A DNA stretch of 64,000 bases, taken from contig JAMPFJ010000004.1 of NCBI GenBank assembly GCA_023664535.1, positions 1 through 64,000 on the forward strand, read 5' to 3'. This DNA comes from Bacteroidales bacterium (GTDB taxonomy: Bacteria; Bacillota; Clostridia; Lachnospirales; Lachnospiraceae). A program made the translations under genes and the position numbers. Below are positions 1-8,075 of the stretch, in pieces. The first letter of the stretch is position 1. Each line of letters opens with the position of its first letter. Below the pieces are notes generated by a model. It was not told where the DNA came from. It was given only the letters and a program-made list of their open reading frames with translations, and did not search any database.

Positions 1-56
1 ATAAGTGCATAACCACTCATTTCTATTGGCTATACACTTATTATACGAGGTATTTT

Positions 57-1739
57 ATGATGATGGACGCAACCAAGTATAAGAGAAATTATTTTATGCC
101 GCCTGCCCAGTCGCTGGAATGGACGAAAAAGGAGTACATTGACAAGGCTCCCGCATGGTGTTCGGTGGATTTAAGAGACGGTAACCAGGCTTTAATCGTG
201 CCAATGAGCTTAACGGACAAGATTGAGTTTTTTAAGATGCTGGTACAAGTCGGTTTTAAGGAAATTGAAGTCGGATTTCCCGCCGCTTCCGATACGGAAT
301 ATGATTTTCTGCGGGCGCTGATTGACCAGAATCTGATTCCCGATGACGTGACGGTTCAGGTGCTTACCCAGGCAAGACCGCATATTATCCAAAAAACCTT
401 TGAAGCGGTTAAGGGATGCCGGCATGCCGTTATTCATCTTTACAATTCCACCTCGCTGGCACAGCGTGAGCAGGTATTTAAAAAATCCAGAGAGGAAATC
501 AAGCAGATTGCCGTTGACGGGGCAAAAATGCTGCTGGATTTGACCAAAAAGGACGGCGGCAACTACCAGTTCGAGTATTCACCGGAATCCTTTACCGGTA
601 CGGAGGTTGACTATGCATTAGAGGTTTGCAATGCCGTTATTGACGTATGGCAGCCGTCTGCGGATAACAAGGTTATCATTAACTTACCCGCCACAGTGGA
701 AATGTCGCTTCCCCATGTGTACGCAAGCCAGATTGAATATATGAGCAAAAATCTTGCCATGCGGGAAAATATCATCCTTTCCTTACACCCGCACAACGAC
801 CGCGGGTGCGGAGTTGCCGATGCCGAATTAGGCGTACTCGCGGGTGCAGACCGTATTGAAGGTACTTTATTTGGAAACGGCGAGCGTACCGGAAATGTGG
901 ATATCATTACCCTGGCAATGAACATGTATACCCACGGCGTAGACCCCGGGCTGGACTTTGGCAATATCCCTAAAATCACCGAGCTTTATGAACGGGTTAC
1001 CGGCATGCGGGTTTACGACCGTTCCCCTTATACCGGCAAGCTGGTATTTGCCGCTTTTTCCGGCTCCCATCAGGACGCTATTGCAAAGGGCATGAAATGG
1101 CGTGAGGAAAAGAACTTAAAAGACTGGACGGTTCCTTATCTGCCCCTTGACCCCCATGATGTTGGGCGGGAATACGACGGCGACGTTATCCGCATCAATT
1201 CCCAGTCCGGTAAGGGCGGAATCGGCTACATTTTGGAGCAGAGCTACGGCTTTAACCTGCCGGCAAAAATGCGCGAGGATTTAGGCTATGCAGTAAAGGG
1301 CGTATCCGACCATATGCATAAGGAGTTGACGCCGGAAGAGATTCTGGGTATCTTTAACAAAGAATACGTCAATATCAAGACGGCAATCAAGTTAGACGAA
1401 TGCCATTTCGTCCAGGAAGGAAACGGTATCATTTCCACAGAGCTGACCATCAAGCGTGATTCTGCGCCTAAGATTTACCACGGCACAGGAAACGGCCGTC
1501 TGGATGCCGTTGCCAATGCGGTAAAAAAACATTTCGGCATCGTATTTAAGCTTACCACCTACGAGGAGCATGCATTGCAACACGGCTCCAATTCCCAGGC
1601 ATGCTCCTATGTGGGAATCGAAACACCGGATGGTAAGACCACCTGGGGCTGCGGCATAAAAAATGATATTATTGATGCTTCCGTCTGCGCTTTATTATCG
1701 GCAGTTAATAAGGTACTGGACCAGGAACACATTAAATAG
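57..1739 (+). CDS. leuA: 2-isopropylmalate synthase
   Basis: Condenses acetyl-CoA with 2-oxoisovalerate to 2-isopropylmalate, the first committed step of leucine synthesis, in the cytosol. The 560-residue product has the HMGL-like barrel start with RDGNQAL near residue 40 (catalytic and metal-binding), a second metal motif HPHNDRG near 243, and a C-terminal LeuA regulatory domain from about residue 425, the usual site of leucine feedback. The length and N-terminus fit the longer, type 2 LeuA form. Three ATG codons follow one another at 57, 60 and 63. The GAGG at 47-50 is 6 bases before the first, so 57 is kept. It stands alone on the plus strand, converging on a histidine kinase gene across a shared terminator. 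No other leu gene is in the window. Confidence 0.96.
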   Translation: MMMDATKYKRNYFMPPAQSLEWTKKEYIDKAPAWCSVDLRDGNQALIVPMSLTDKIEFFKMLVQVGFKEIEVGFPAASDTEYDFLRALIDQNLIPDDVTVQVLTQARPHIIQKTFEAVKGCRHAVIHLYNSTSLAQREQVFKKSREEIKQIAVDGAKMLLDLTKKDGGNYQFEYSPESFTGTEVDYALEVCNAVIDVWQPSADNKVIINLPATVEMSLPHVYASQIEYMSKNLAMRENIILSLHPHNDRGCGVADAELGVLAGADRIEGTLFGNGERTGNVDIITLAMNMYTHGVDPGLDFGNIPKITELYERVTGMRVYDRSPYTGKLVFAAFSGSHQDAIAKGMKWREEKNLKDWTVPYLPLDPHDVGREYDGDVIRINSQSGKGGIGYILEQSYGFNLPAKMREDLGYAVKGVSDHMHKELTPEEILGIFNKEYVNIKTAIKLDECHFVQEGNGIISTELTIKRDSAPKIYHGTGNGRLDAVANAVKKHFGIVFKLTTYEEHALQHGSNSQACSYVGIETPDGKTTWGCGIKNDIIDASVCALLSAVNKVLDQEHIK

Positions 1740-1743
1740 CACC

Positions 1744-1778
1744 AAAAGCTGCCGCAGCTCCTTTGCGGCAGCTTTTTT
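1744..1778. terminator. Bidirectional intrinsic terminator between leuA and the hybrid kinase gene
   Basis: A 13-base arm (AAAAGCTGCCGCA) pairs with TGCGGCAGCTTTT and is flanked by an A run on the left and a T run on the right. It can therefore stop transcription from both converging genes. The stop codon of the minus-strand kinase gene lies inside the right edge. Confidence 0.9.
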
Positions 1779-4269
1779 ATACCTCAAACTGCGTTAAAAA
1801 CACTTCTATGCTTCTGTGTGCACGGTCATATTCCTCCATCAAACGGTCATGTCCGGCAATCGCATCTTCAATCCGTTCCTCCTTACAGGCAAATTCCTGT
1901 CCCTGGGCAAGCAGCGCAAGCTCCTCCAGGCCCAGGCTCCTCATACCGCCCTTCAGCGCATGGACACGAATCGTATACTCTTTCCAATCCTGCTGGTCAA
2001 AGCTTTCCTGAATCTCGCTCTTTCTCTGTTCTTCCATTTCGATGCTGTATTCCAGAAGCTCTTTATACAAATCCCGCTGACCGCCTATATTCTCCAATGC
2101 CTTTTGTTCATCAATCGTCATCATGACGAAATCCTTTACCCTTCCGGCTTCTTCCGATTCATCATTCGCCACAGGCTTCTCTTCGTCGAATACAGGAACC
2201 TGCTTCCGGTCACTTTCCCGAAGCCGCTCTATCTTTGTTCCCGGCAGCCATTTTCTGAGTACCGCATCCACAGCCTTAAGCCCTATCGGCTTTGCCAGAA
2301 AATCCTGGAATCCGTTCCGGAAAAACATCTCTTTTGCATCGTTTGCCACATTTGCGGTCAGCGCAATAATCGGCAGCCGCTCCCCATATTCACCGCCGGT
2401 TCTCCTGATAATTTTCGTTGTCTCAATCCCGTCTAACTCCGGCATCATATGGTCCATAAATACAATATCCATATCCTGGTCCCGTAGCAGCTCGACCGCT
2501 TCCTTCCCGCTTCTTGCCAGAATACAGTTGATATCATATAATTTTAAAATTCCTTCCGCCACACGCAAATTTATCTCATTGTCATCCACCACCAGCACTC
2601 TGGCAAACGGCGCTTTAAACTCAATTTTTACTTCCTTGTCATCAATAAACTGGTTAAAGAATGCCTCGCCGTTTAAGGCGGAAACCAAGTTAATGGAATT
2701 AAAAGGCATACGCACACCATGAATATTCTCGCCAAGCTTTAACGGATACTGAGGGTCGAACAGCACAAACACGGACACCGTTTTTGCAATCTGCTCAAAA
2801 TAGCTCCTTTGTTCCGTATAATCCCTCGCCCCGATAAAAAGATGCGTCATTTCATTATTCTGTACCGCCCCCATCAGCTTCGGAAAGCCGGTAATCATTT
2901 TATAAGGAACCTGCAGGCTTTTCCAGATATGCTCGTTTGCCGCCATGTAACATTTATTTCCCCGGGAATGGTGCTGCTCCCGGTCTTCATAAAGGGCGAC
3001 CTTTATATTCTGCTCATTTTTCAAGGTTAAAAACGGTGTCGAATCTGCAACCTTTTGCGGCAGCTCCACCTCCAGTGTCGTCCCTTTTCCTGACTCACTG
3101 AATATTTTTATCGTGCCATGCATTGCCTGTGCCAGCCGTTTACAAATGGCAAGCCCAAGCCCCGTCCCCTCTACCGAGTGGTTATGCTTTGATTCTATCC
3201 GGCTGAAAGATTCAAATAAATGAATCTGGTCCTGCTTTTTTATTCCGATTCCCGTATCCTCAACCCGCATATTCAGCCAGTTCTCCCCGTCCCGTTCAAA
3301 ACAGGAAAGCGCAATGTAGATGTACCCCTCATCGGTAAACTTCACCGCATTATTTACAATATTCATCAATATCTGCCTGTTTCTCAGTACATCCCCAATC
3401 AGCTGTCTGGGTAAATCCGGGCTGCAGTCTATAATAATATCAATGTCCTTAAAGCCTCTTCTGAAAATGGAGGTATTAGCGACGTCCTGTATAACCGACG
3501 CAATGGAGTACGGCTCATAGACAATCTCCATCTTACCGGATTCCAGCTTGGAAAAATCCAAAATATCATTGATAATCCCCAAAAGATTTTCTCCCGAGGT
3601 CTGAATGTTATAGCAGTATTCCTTAGTCTGGTCACTGATATCCTCATCCCGGATAATCAGCTCGCTCATTCCCACTATCGCGTTCATCGGCGTCCGAATC
3701 TCATGGGACATATTGGCAAGAAATTCATCCTTACTCTGCTGGGCAATATTTAAAAGTGCATTCTGAGTCTCTACCTCCTCCACTTTCCGCTGATACAGCA
3801 GCACCATATAGTTCTCCGTAATCAGAAAGGTTTCGCAGAATAAAATCATCATCAGATAATAGCCTATCGGTATATACTTTACAATAATGTCATATCCGGT
3901 AAGCAATCCTGCCGCAATCGCCAGGTTGACAAACAGAATGTACAGCACATTCAGCTTTCTGTCCCCGATTATGGAAAGTAAAGCTCCCGCCACCATATAG
4001 ACACAAATTCCAAAGGCGAAGGTTTCTATCTTCATCCCAATCAGATACGTCGTCGCCATGATACAAACAATAAAACAAACCTGGGAATATAATTCATTTT
4101 TGATTAAAAGCAGACAGCCTGCCGACACAATAAGCATAATGACTGCATAAATGAGTACCGTTACCGCAACCGCTTTATCCCAGGCTATCCATGCATAGAT
4201 TATATGGGCGGACACAAACAGAATAAATTCTGCCATCTCCAATTTTACTACTGTTTTTCGTTCCTGCAT
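1777..4269 (-). CDS. Hybrid sensor histidine kinase with receiver and Hpt domains
   Basis: Membrane-bound phosphorelay protein of 830 residues. About six hydrophobic segments occupy residues 12-158. The HisKA motif SHEIRTP carries the phospho-accepting His189. The ATPase domain shows N-box NIVNNAVKF (303-311), DTGIGI (338-343) and GTGLGL (368-373). After a divergent inactive-receiver-like region (about 420-535), a true receiver follows with DD at 562-563, phospho-Asp606 in FMDHMMP and Lys660 in AKP. The C-terminal Hpt domain has His770 in HALKGG. All relay sites are in one chain, so a separate output regulator is expected but none adjoins it. The ligand is unknown: the N-terminus has no large extracytoplasmic domain. 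The start has only a weak Shine-Dalgarno match. Confidence 0.92.
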   Translation of the reverse strand: MQERKTVVKLEMAEFILFVSAHIIYAWIAWDKAVAVTVLIYAVIMLIVSAGCLLLIKNELYSQVCFIVCIMATTYLIGMKIETFAFGICVYMVAGALLSIIGDRKLNVLYILFVNLAIAAGLLTGYDIIVKYIPIGYYLMMILFCETFLITENYMVLLYQRKVEEVETQNALLNIAQQSKDEFLANMSHEIRTPMNAIVGMSELIIRDEDISDQTKEYCYNIQTSGENLLGIINDILDFSKLESGKMEIVYEPYSIASVIQDVANTSIFRRGFKDIDIIIDCSPDLPRQLIGDVLRNRQILMNIVNNAVKFTDEGYIYIALSCFERDGENWLNMRVEDTGIGIKKQDQIHLFESFSRIESKHNHSVEGTGLGLAICKRLAQAMHGTIKIFSESGKGTTLEVELPQKVADSTPFLTLKNEQNIKVALYEDREQHHSRGNKCYMAANEHIWKSLQVPYKMITGFPKLMGAVQNNEMTHLFIGARDYTEQRSYFEQIAKTVSVFVLFDPQYPLKLGENIHGVRMPFNSINLVSALNGEAFFNQFIDDKEVKIEFKAPFARVLVVDDNEINLRVAEGILKLYDINCILARSGKEAVELLRDQDMDIVFMDHMMPELDGIETTKIIRRTGGEYGERLPIIALTANVANDAKEMFFRNGFQDFLAKPIGLKAVDAVLRKWLPGTKIERLRESDRKQVPVFDEEKPVANDESEEAGRVKDFVMMTIDEQKALENIGGQRDLYKELLEYSIEMEEQRKSEIQESFDQQDWKEYTIRVHALKGGMRSLGLEELALLAQGQEFACKEERIEDAIAGHDRLMEEYDRAHRSIEVFLTQFEV

Positions 4270-4315
4270 TTCCTATCAACCTCAAACTCTTTTTCTTTTC
4301 ATCCGTAATAAAAAA

Positions 4316-4353
4316 TCATCCCATGAAAAGAAAACCTCCCCTCCATAGGATGA
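4316..4353 (-). terminator. Intrinsic terminator of glyA
   Basis: On the minus strand TCATCCTATG pairs with CATGGGATGA (10 pairs, one G-U) and is followed by a T run (plus-strand A run 4309-4315). It lies just past the glyA stop codon and before the hybrid kinase gene, separating the two transcription units. Confidence 0.8.
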
Positions 4354-4381
4354 ATTTTTAAATTCTGCACCGGCAGATGAT

Positions 4382-5617
4382 TTACGCATAAAGCGGATAT
4401 TTGGAAGTAATTGTTTTCACCAGCTCCGCCGCCTTAGCCTCGTCCTTGTCAATAACCGCCGCCTTAATAGCATCGGCAATAACCAGCATATCCTCCTCAT
4501 TCGCCCCCCGGGTAGTAATTGCCGGCGTACCCAGACGGATACCGCTGGTTACAAACGGCGACTTCGGGTCGTTGGGAACGGTATTCTTGTTCGCCGTAAT
4601 GTGAACCCGGTCAAGAAGCTTTTCCACTTCTTTACCCGTCAACTCCAAATTCTGCAAATCCACCAGCATTAAATGATTGTCCGTTCCGCCGGAAACAATA
4701 TTAAATCCTCTTTCCATCAATGCTGAAGCAAGAGCTGCCGCATTTTTTACGACCTGTGTCTGATAAGCCTTATATTCGTCAGACAACGCCTCCTTTAAGC
4801 AGACTGCCTTTGCCGCAATCACATGCATTAACGGTCCGCCCTGGATACCCGGAAATACCGCCTTATTAAAATTATATTTCTCATTTACCTCATTGCTGGA
4901 TAAAATCATGCCGCCCCGCGGACCTCTTAAGGTCTTATGCGTCGTCGTCGTCGTAACATGGGCATAAGGAATCGGGCTCATGTGTAAGCCAGCCGCTACC
5001 AGACCCGCTATATGCGCCATATCCACCATAAGCACCGCTCCGACCTCGTCGGCAATTTCCCGGAAACGCTTAAAATCAATCGCCCTTGCATAGGCAGAGG
5101 CGCCGGCTACAATCAGCTTTGGACGGCACTCCTTCGCAATGCGGAGCACATCGTCATAATCAATCACACCGCTGTCATTCACCCCATAGGGTACCACATG
5201 AAAATATTTGCCGGACATATTGACCGGTGAACCATGGGTCAGATGTCCGCCGTGATTCAGATTCATCCCCATAAAGGTATCGCCCGGCTCCATAATGGCA
5301 AAAAATGCAGCCATATTTGCCTGTGCACCGGAATGCGGCTGAACATTTGCATATTCACAGCCAAATAATTCCTTTGCCCGCTCTCTTGCCAAATCCTCCA
5401 CAACATCCACATATTCACAACCGCCGTAATATCTCTTTCCCGGATATCCCTCGGCATATTTATTGGTCAGCGGACTTCCCATTGCCGCCATAACCGCCTT
5501 GCTGACAATGTTTTCTGAAGCAATCAGCTCGATATTCTCATTCTGTCTGTTAATCTCGTCCGTCATTGCCTTTGCCACTTCCGAGTCAAAATTGCTTACC
5601 TCTTCAAAACCGTACAT
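4382..5617 (-). CDS. glyA: Serine hydroxymethyltransferase
   Basis: PLP-dependent cytosolic enzyme that interconverts serine plus tetrahydrofolate with glycine plus 5,10-methylenetetrahydrofolate, the main one-carbon source. The 411 residues match the family. The PLP-binding lysine is Lys228 in [16 protein letters not shown], with the substrate region SENIVSK near 34 and the [12 protein letters not shown] stretch at 199-210. It is the sole gene between its own promoter and a strong terminator, so it is probably monocistronic. A well-placed GGAGG precedes the ATG. Confidence 0.98.
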   Translation of the reverse strand: MYGFEEVSNFDSEVAKAMTDEINRQNENIELIASENIVSKAVMAAMGSPLTNKYAEGYPGKRYYGGCEYVDVVEDLARERAKELFGCEYANVQPHSGAQANMAAFFAIMEPGDTFMGMNLNHGGHLTHGSPVNMSGKYFHVVPYGVNDSGVIDYDDVLRIAKECRPKLIVAGASAYARAIDFKRFREIADEVGAVLMVDMAHIAGLVAAGLHMSPIPYAHVTTTTTHKTLRGPRGGMILSSNEVNEKYNFNKAVFPGIQGGPLMHVIAAKAVCLKEALSDEYKAYQTQVVKNAAALASALMERGFNIVSGGTDNHLMLVDLQNLELTGKEVEKLLDRVHITANKNTVPNDPKSPFVTSGIRLGTPAITTRGANEEDMLVIADAIKAAVIDKDEAKAAELVKTITSKYPLYA

Positions 5618-5692
5618 CCTGCACCTCCATAAATTGTATTCGTCTTTACCGGTCCGCTCCCTGCACCGTCACACACCGGAAACTCTTCTGCT

Positions 5693-5721
5693 ATTGTACA
5701 CTTGTTTTCCCGTTTTCGCAA
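5693..5721 (-). promoter_or_regulatory. Predicted sigma-A promoter of glyA
   Basis: Minus strand TTGCGA (5716-5721), a 17-base spacer, then TACAAT (5693-5698). It leaves a leader of roughly 70 bases before the glyA ATG. I saw no recognisable riboswitch in that leader. Confidence 0.6.
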
Positions 5722-5749
5722 GATTCTATCTGCATTTCCTCAAAAAAAT

Positions 5750-5767
5750 CCCCGCCGGGCTGCGGAG
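5750..5767 (-). terminator. Intrinsic terminator of the EAL gene
   Basis: On the minus strand CTCCGC pairs with GCGGGG around a six-base loop. It is followed by a T run (plus-strand A run at 5742-5748) directly after the EAL stop codon. Confidence 0.7.
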
Positions 5768-5774
5768 CCTTTTA

Positions 5775-6983
5775 TCAATCCAGATTATGGCAGAGACTGA
5801 TAACCAGCACATCATCAACAGCAGGATTTTTCACGAAATAATTCGTAGTTTCCACCCGGCGGTAAATTCCGTCGTCTCCCATCTGCCTGGTCACTACACT
5901 GACAAACCTGTCTCCTCTGTTGTATGCCGCCAGCTGATTTGAAATACTGAACGTATTCCGAAACAAATCCTGGTCCTCCGGATGCATGGTGGAAGCACCG
6001 TGCGCAATCAATTCATCAAATACTCCGGTGGAGGGGCAGGAGCGGGAAGTAAAATTATCATATGCCATCATATAAAAACTATTTCTGGTAAGATTGGAAA
6101 AAATCACCAGCGGATACCGGATAAACACCGCCTCCAGCAACAGCTGTGTGGCGCTTGACGGCGCCTGGACAAGTAAAATGTCCTCCGCTTCCTCCGTCTG
6201 CACATCGTTAATGCATGCTTCCCAAAATTTTTCTTCCGGCATCGGTCTGGCAAACAGAAAACCCTGGATAAGCTTACAGTCGCAGGTTCTAAGGAAACCA
6301 AGCTGTTCTCTTGTTTCCACTCCCTCAGCAACCGTCGTAAGCTTTAACCGATGGGCAAAATTGAAAATACTTTCCAGCACAATCCGCTCCTTCTCATCTT
6401 CACAGTTCCTGCTTAGCAGAGACTTGTCAATTTTCAGCACATCAACCGAAATATCCTTAACAAAGCTCAACGACGATAATCCGCTTCCGAAATCGTCTAT
6501 GGCAACCCGGAATCCGTCCTCCCTAATCGCCTTGATTAACTCTGCAATCTGCTTGGACTGGTCCACAAATGCCGACTCCGTCACTTCCACCTCAATCAGT
6601 TTCCGGGAAACTCCACTGCCGTCCACAATTTCGCAGAGCTGCTCCAAAAAGGACTCCTCATAAATATGCATTCTCGAAAAGTTAACCGCCACGGGAACAC
6701 TATGTACCTCTTCCTCCTTCTGCTTTTTCAAAAAAGCACATACTCCCCTCAGCATGTACCAGTCCAGCTCCAGAATCATCTCACTTTTTTCCAGCCTGGG
6801 GATAAACTCCCCCGGCATTACTATCGTCCCGTCCGGTTTTATCCAGCGCACCAACGCTTCAGCGCTGTTTAACCGGTTGGTAATTGCATTGTACTGAGGC
6901 TGATAATAAACGTTAAATTCGTGATTTTTCATCGCCTGCCTAACTTCCGCACAAAATTCTTCCTCTGTTTTTTCCACACCCAT
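5775..6983 (-). CDS. EAL-domain cyclic-di-GMP phosphodiesterase
   Basis: Likely hydrolyses c-di-GMP to pGpG in the cytosol. The EAL domain fills residues 12-265 of 402, with the signature E42-A43-L44. The other expected active-site motifs are all present: NFSRMH, EVTESAF, IDDFGSG, LKIDKSLL, AEGVET and QGFLFARP, so the enzyme should be active. No GGDEF or membrane segment precedes it. Residues 270-402 form an extra C-terminal domain that I do not recognise with certainty; it could be a sensory or PAS-like module. GGAGG sits 7 bases before the ATG. It is an isolated gene with terminators on both sides. It is a possible antagonist of the GGDEF cyclase at 43.4 kb (inference). Confidence 0.93.
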   Translation of the reverse strand: MGVEKTEEEFCAEVRQAMKNHEFNVYYQPQYNAITNRLNSAEALVRWIKPDGTIVMPGEFIPRLEKSEMILELDWYMLRGVCAFLKKQKEEEVHSVPVAVNFSRMHIYEESFLEQLCEIVDGSGVSRKLIEVEVTESAFVDQSKQIAELIKAIREDGFRVAIDDFGSGLSSLSFVKDISVDVLKIDKSLLSRNCEDEKERIVLESIFNFAHRLKLTTVAEGVETREQLGFLRTCDCKLIQGFLFARPMPEEKFWEACINDVQTEEAEDILLVQAPSSATQLLLEAVFIRYPLVIFSNLTRNSFYMMAYDNFTSRSCPSTGVFDELIAHGASTMHPEDQDLFRNTFSISNQLAAYNRGDRFVSVVTRQMGDDGIYRRVETTNYFVKNPAVDDVLVISLCHNLD

Positions 6984-7013
6984 TGCATATCCTCCTTTTT
7001 CACCGAAAATAAA

Positions 7014-7043
7014 ACTTCCTCTTGGATTATTTCAAAAGGAAGT
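7014..7043 (-). terminator. Intrinsic terminator of the glycosyltransferase operon
   Basis: Minus strand ACTTCCTTTTG pairs with CAAGAGGAAGT (11 pairs, one G-U) around an 8-base loop and runs into TTTTATTTT. It closes the two-gene YfhO/glycosyltransferase unit. Confidence 0.8.
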
Positions 7044-7139
7044 ATTCTTATGCCTTAAATTTTATCAGAGATATGGATAAATGTCCAGCAGATAACCCGC
7101 CACAGAGAGGATATTTGGACAGATATTGATTCGTCTGCT

Positions 7140-8075
7140 TTATCTCCCCCGCTCCTTGACGATATAAAGGGGGCGGTTCTTATTTTCCATATAATCCTTG
7201 GAAATATATTCACCGATAATATAAAGAAACATCATCTGCATTCCGCCAATTAAAAGAACCACTGTCAAAATAACGTCAAAACTGCTGAATGCATGGGAAA
7301 TCCACAGACTCTGCAAAAGATTTATTCCCATAAAGAGCAGCCCGCCACTAACCAGCAGCATTCCCATAATCCCTGCCAGCTTCAATGGTATTGTGGAAAA
7401 TGCCAGTATTCCCTCCATGGCATAAGCGCACAGGCTGCGGAAATTCCATTTAGTGCTGCCGCAGGTCCGCTCCACATTATGAAATTCAATCCATTTGGTA
7501 TTAAACCCTACAAAGGAAAAAATGCCTTTCATATACCGGTTATATTCCTTCATCTCCAATATGGCATCCACCATCTGCCTTGTCATCATCCGAAAATCCC
7601 CATGTCCGTCGGACATATCCACGTTGGTCAGCCGTTTTCCAAGCTTATAGAATGCTTTGGAGCACAGGCTCCGCACTATGCCGTCTCCCTCCCTTCCGCA
7701 GCGCAGACCACCGCAGCAGTCATAGTGCTCCTCGCTTACCGCCCGGTACATTTCCGGCAAAAGCTCAGGGGGATGCTGCAAATCCGCATCCATAATTACG
7801 CAATAATCGCCCTCCGCCTCCTTCAGTCCGGCATACATTCCCGCCTCTTTTCCGAAGTTTCTGGAAAAAGAAGCATATCGGCAATGCACGTCCTCCTCCG
7901 TCAGCCGCTTTAAGCATTCCAGTGTACAATCGGTGCTTCCGTCATCAATAAAAACAAATTCATAATCAATATTTTCCATATTCCGGAGCACCTCCGTCGT
8001 CTTTTGATGAAAAAGAGGAAGCGATTCCTCTTCATTATAACAGGGTACAATAATACTGATTTTCTTTTTTTCCAT
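7140..8075 (-). CDS. Family 2 glycosyltransferase, polyprenyl-phosphate sugar transferase type
   Basis: Resembles DPM1/GtrB enzymes that move a sugar from a nucleotide donor to undecaprenyl phosphate at the inner membrane face. The GT-A domain covers about residues 1-225 of 311: VPCYNEEESL at the start, FIDDGSTD near 42 and the metal-binding DADLQHPPEL near 96. Two membrane helices follow (about 232-258 and 268-292), typical of GtrB. The gene starts directly after the YfhO-type gene, with its Shine-Dalgarno GGAGG inside that gene's end, so the two are cotranslated. The sugar is not predictable. The lipid-linked sugar may be used by the YfhO-type partner (inference). Confidence 0.9.
   Translation of the reverse strand: MEKKKISIIVPCYNEEESLPLFHQKTTEVLRNMENIDYEFVFIDDGSTDCTLECLKRLTEEDVHCRYASFSRNFGKEAGMYAGLKEAEGDYCVIMDADLQHPPELLPEMYRAVSEEHYDCCGGLRCGREGDGIVRSLCSKAFYKLGKRLTNVDMSDGHGDFRMMTRQMVDAILEMKEYNRYMKGIFSFVGFNTKWIEFHNVERTCGSTKWNFRSLCAYAMEGILAFSTIPLKLAGIMGMLLVSGGLLFMGINLLQSLWISHAFSSFDVILTVVLLIGGMQMMFLYIIGEYISKDYMENKNRPLYIVKERGR

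Noticed and set aside
1..56. T-box or leucine leader upstream of leuA
   Set aside because: Only 56 bases are available. A weak ATAAGTG/CACTTAT pairing is seen, but no T-box sequence or leucine-codon leader peptide.
1816..2722. Several long plus-strand frames opposite the hybrid kinase gene
   Set aside because: They mirror the codon pattern of the minus-strand kinase, have no ribosome sites and no protein similarity.
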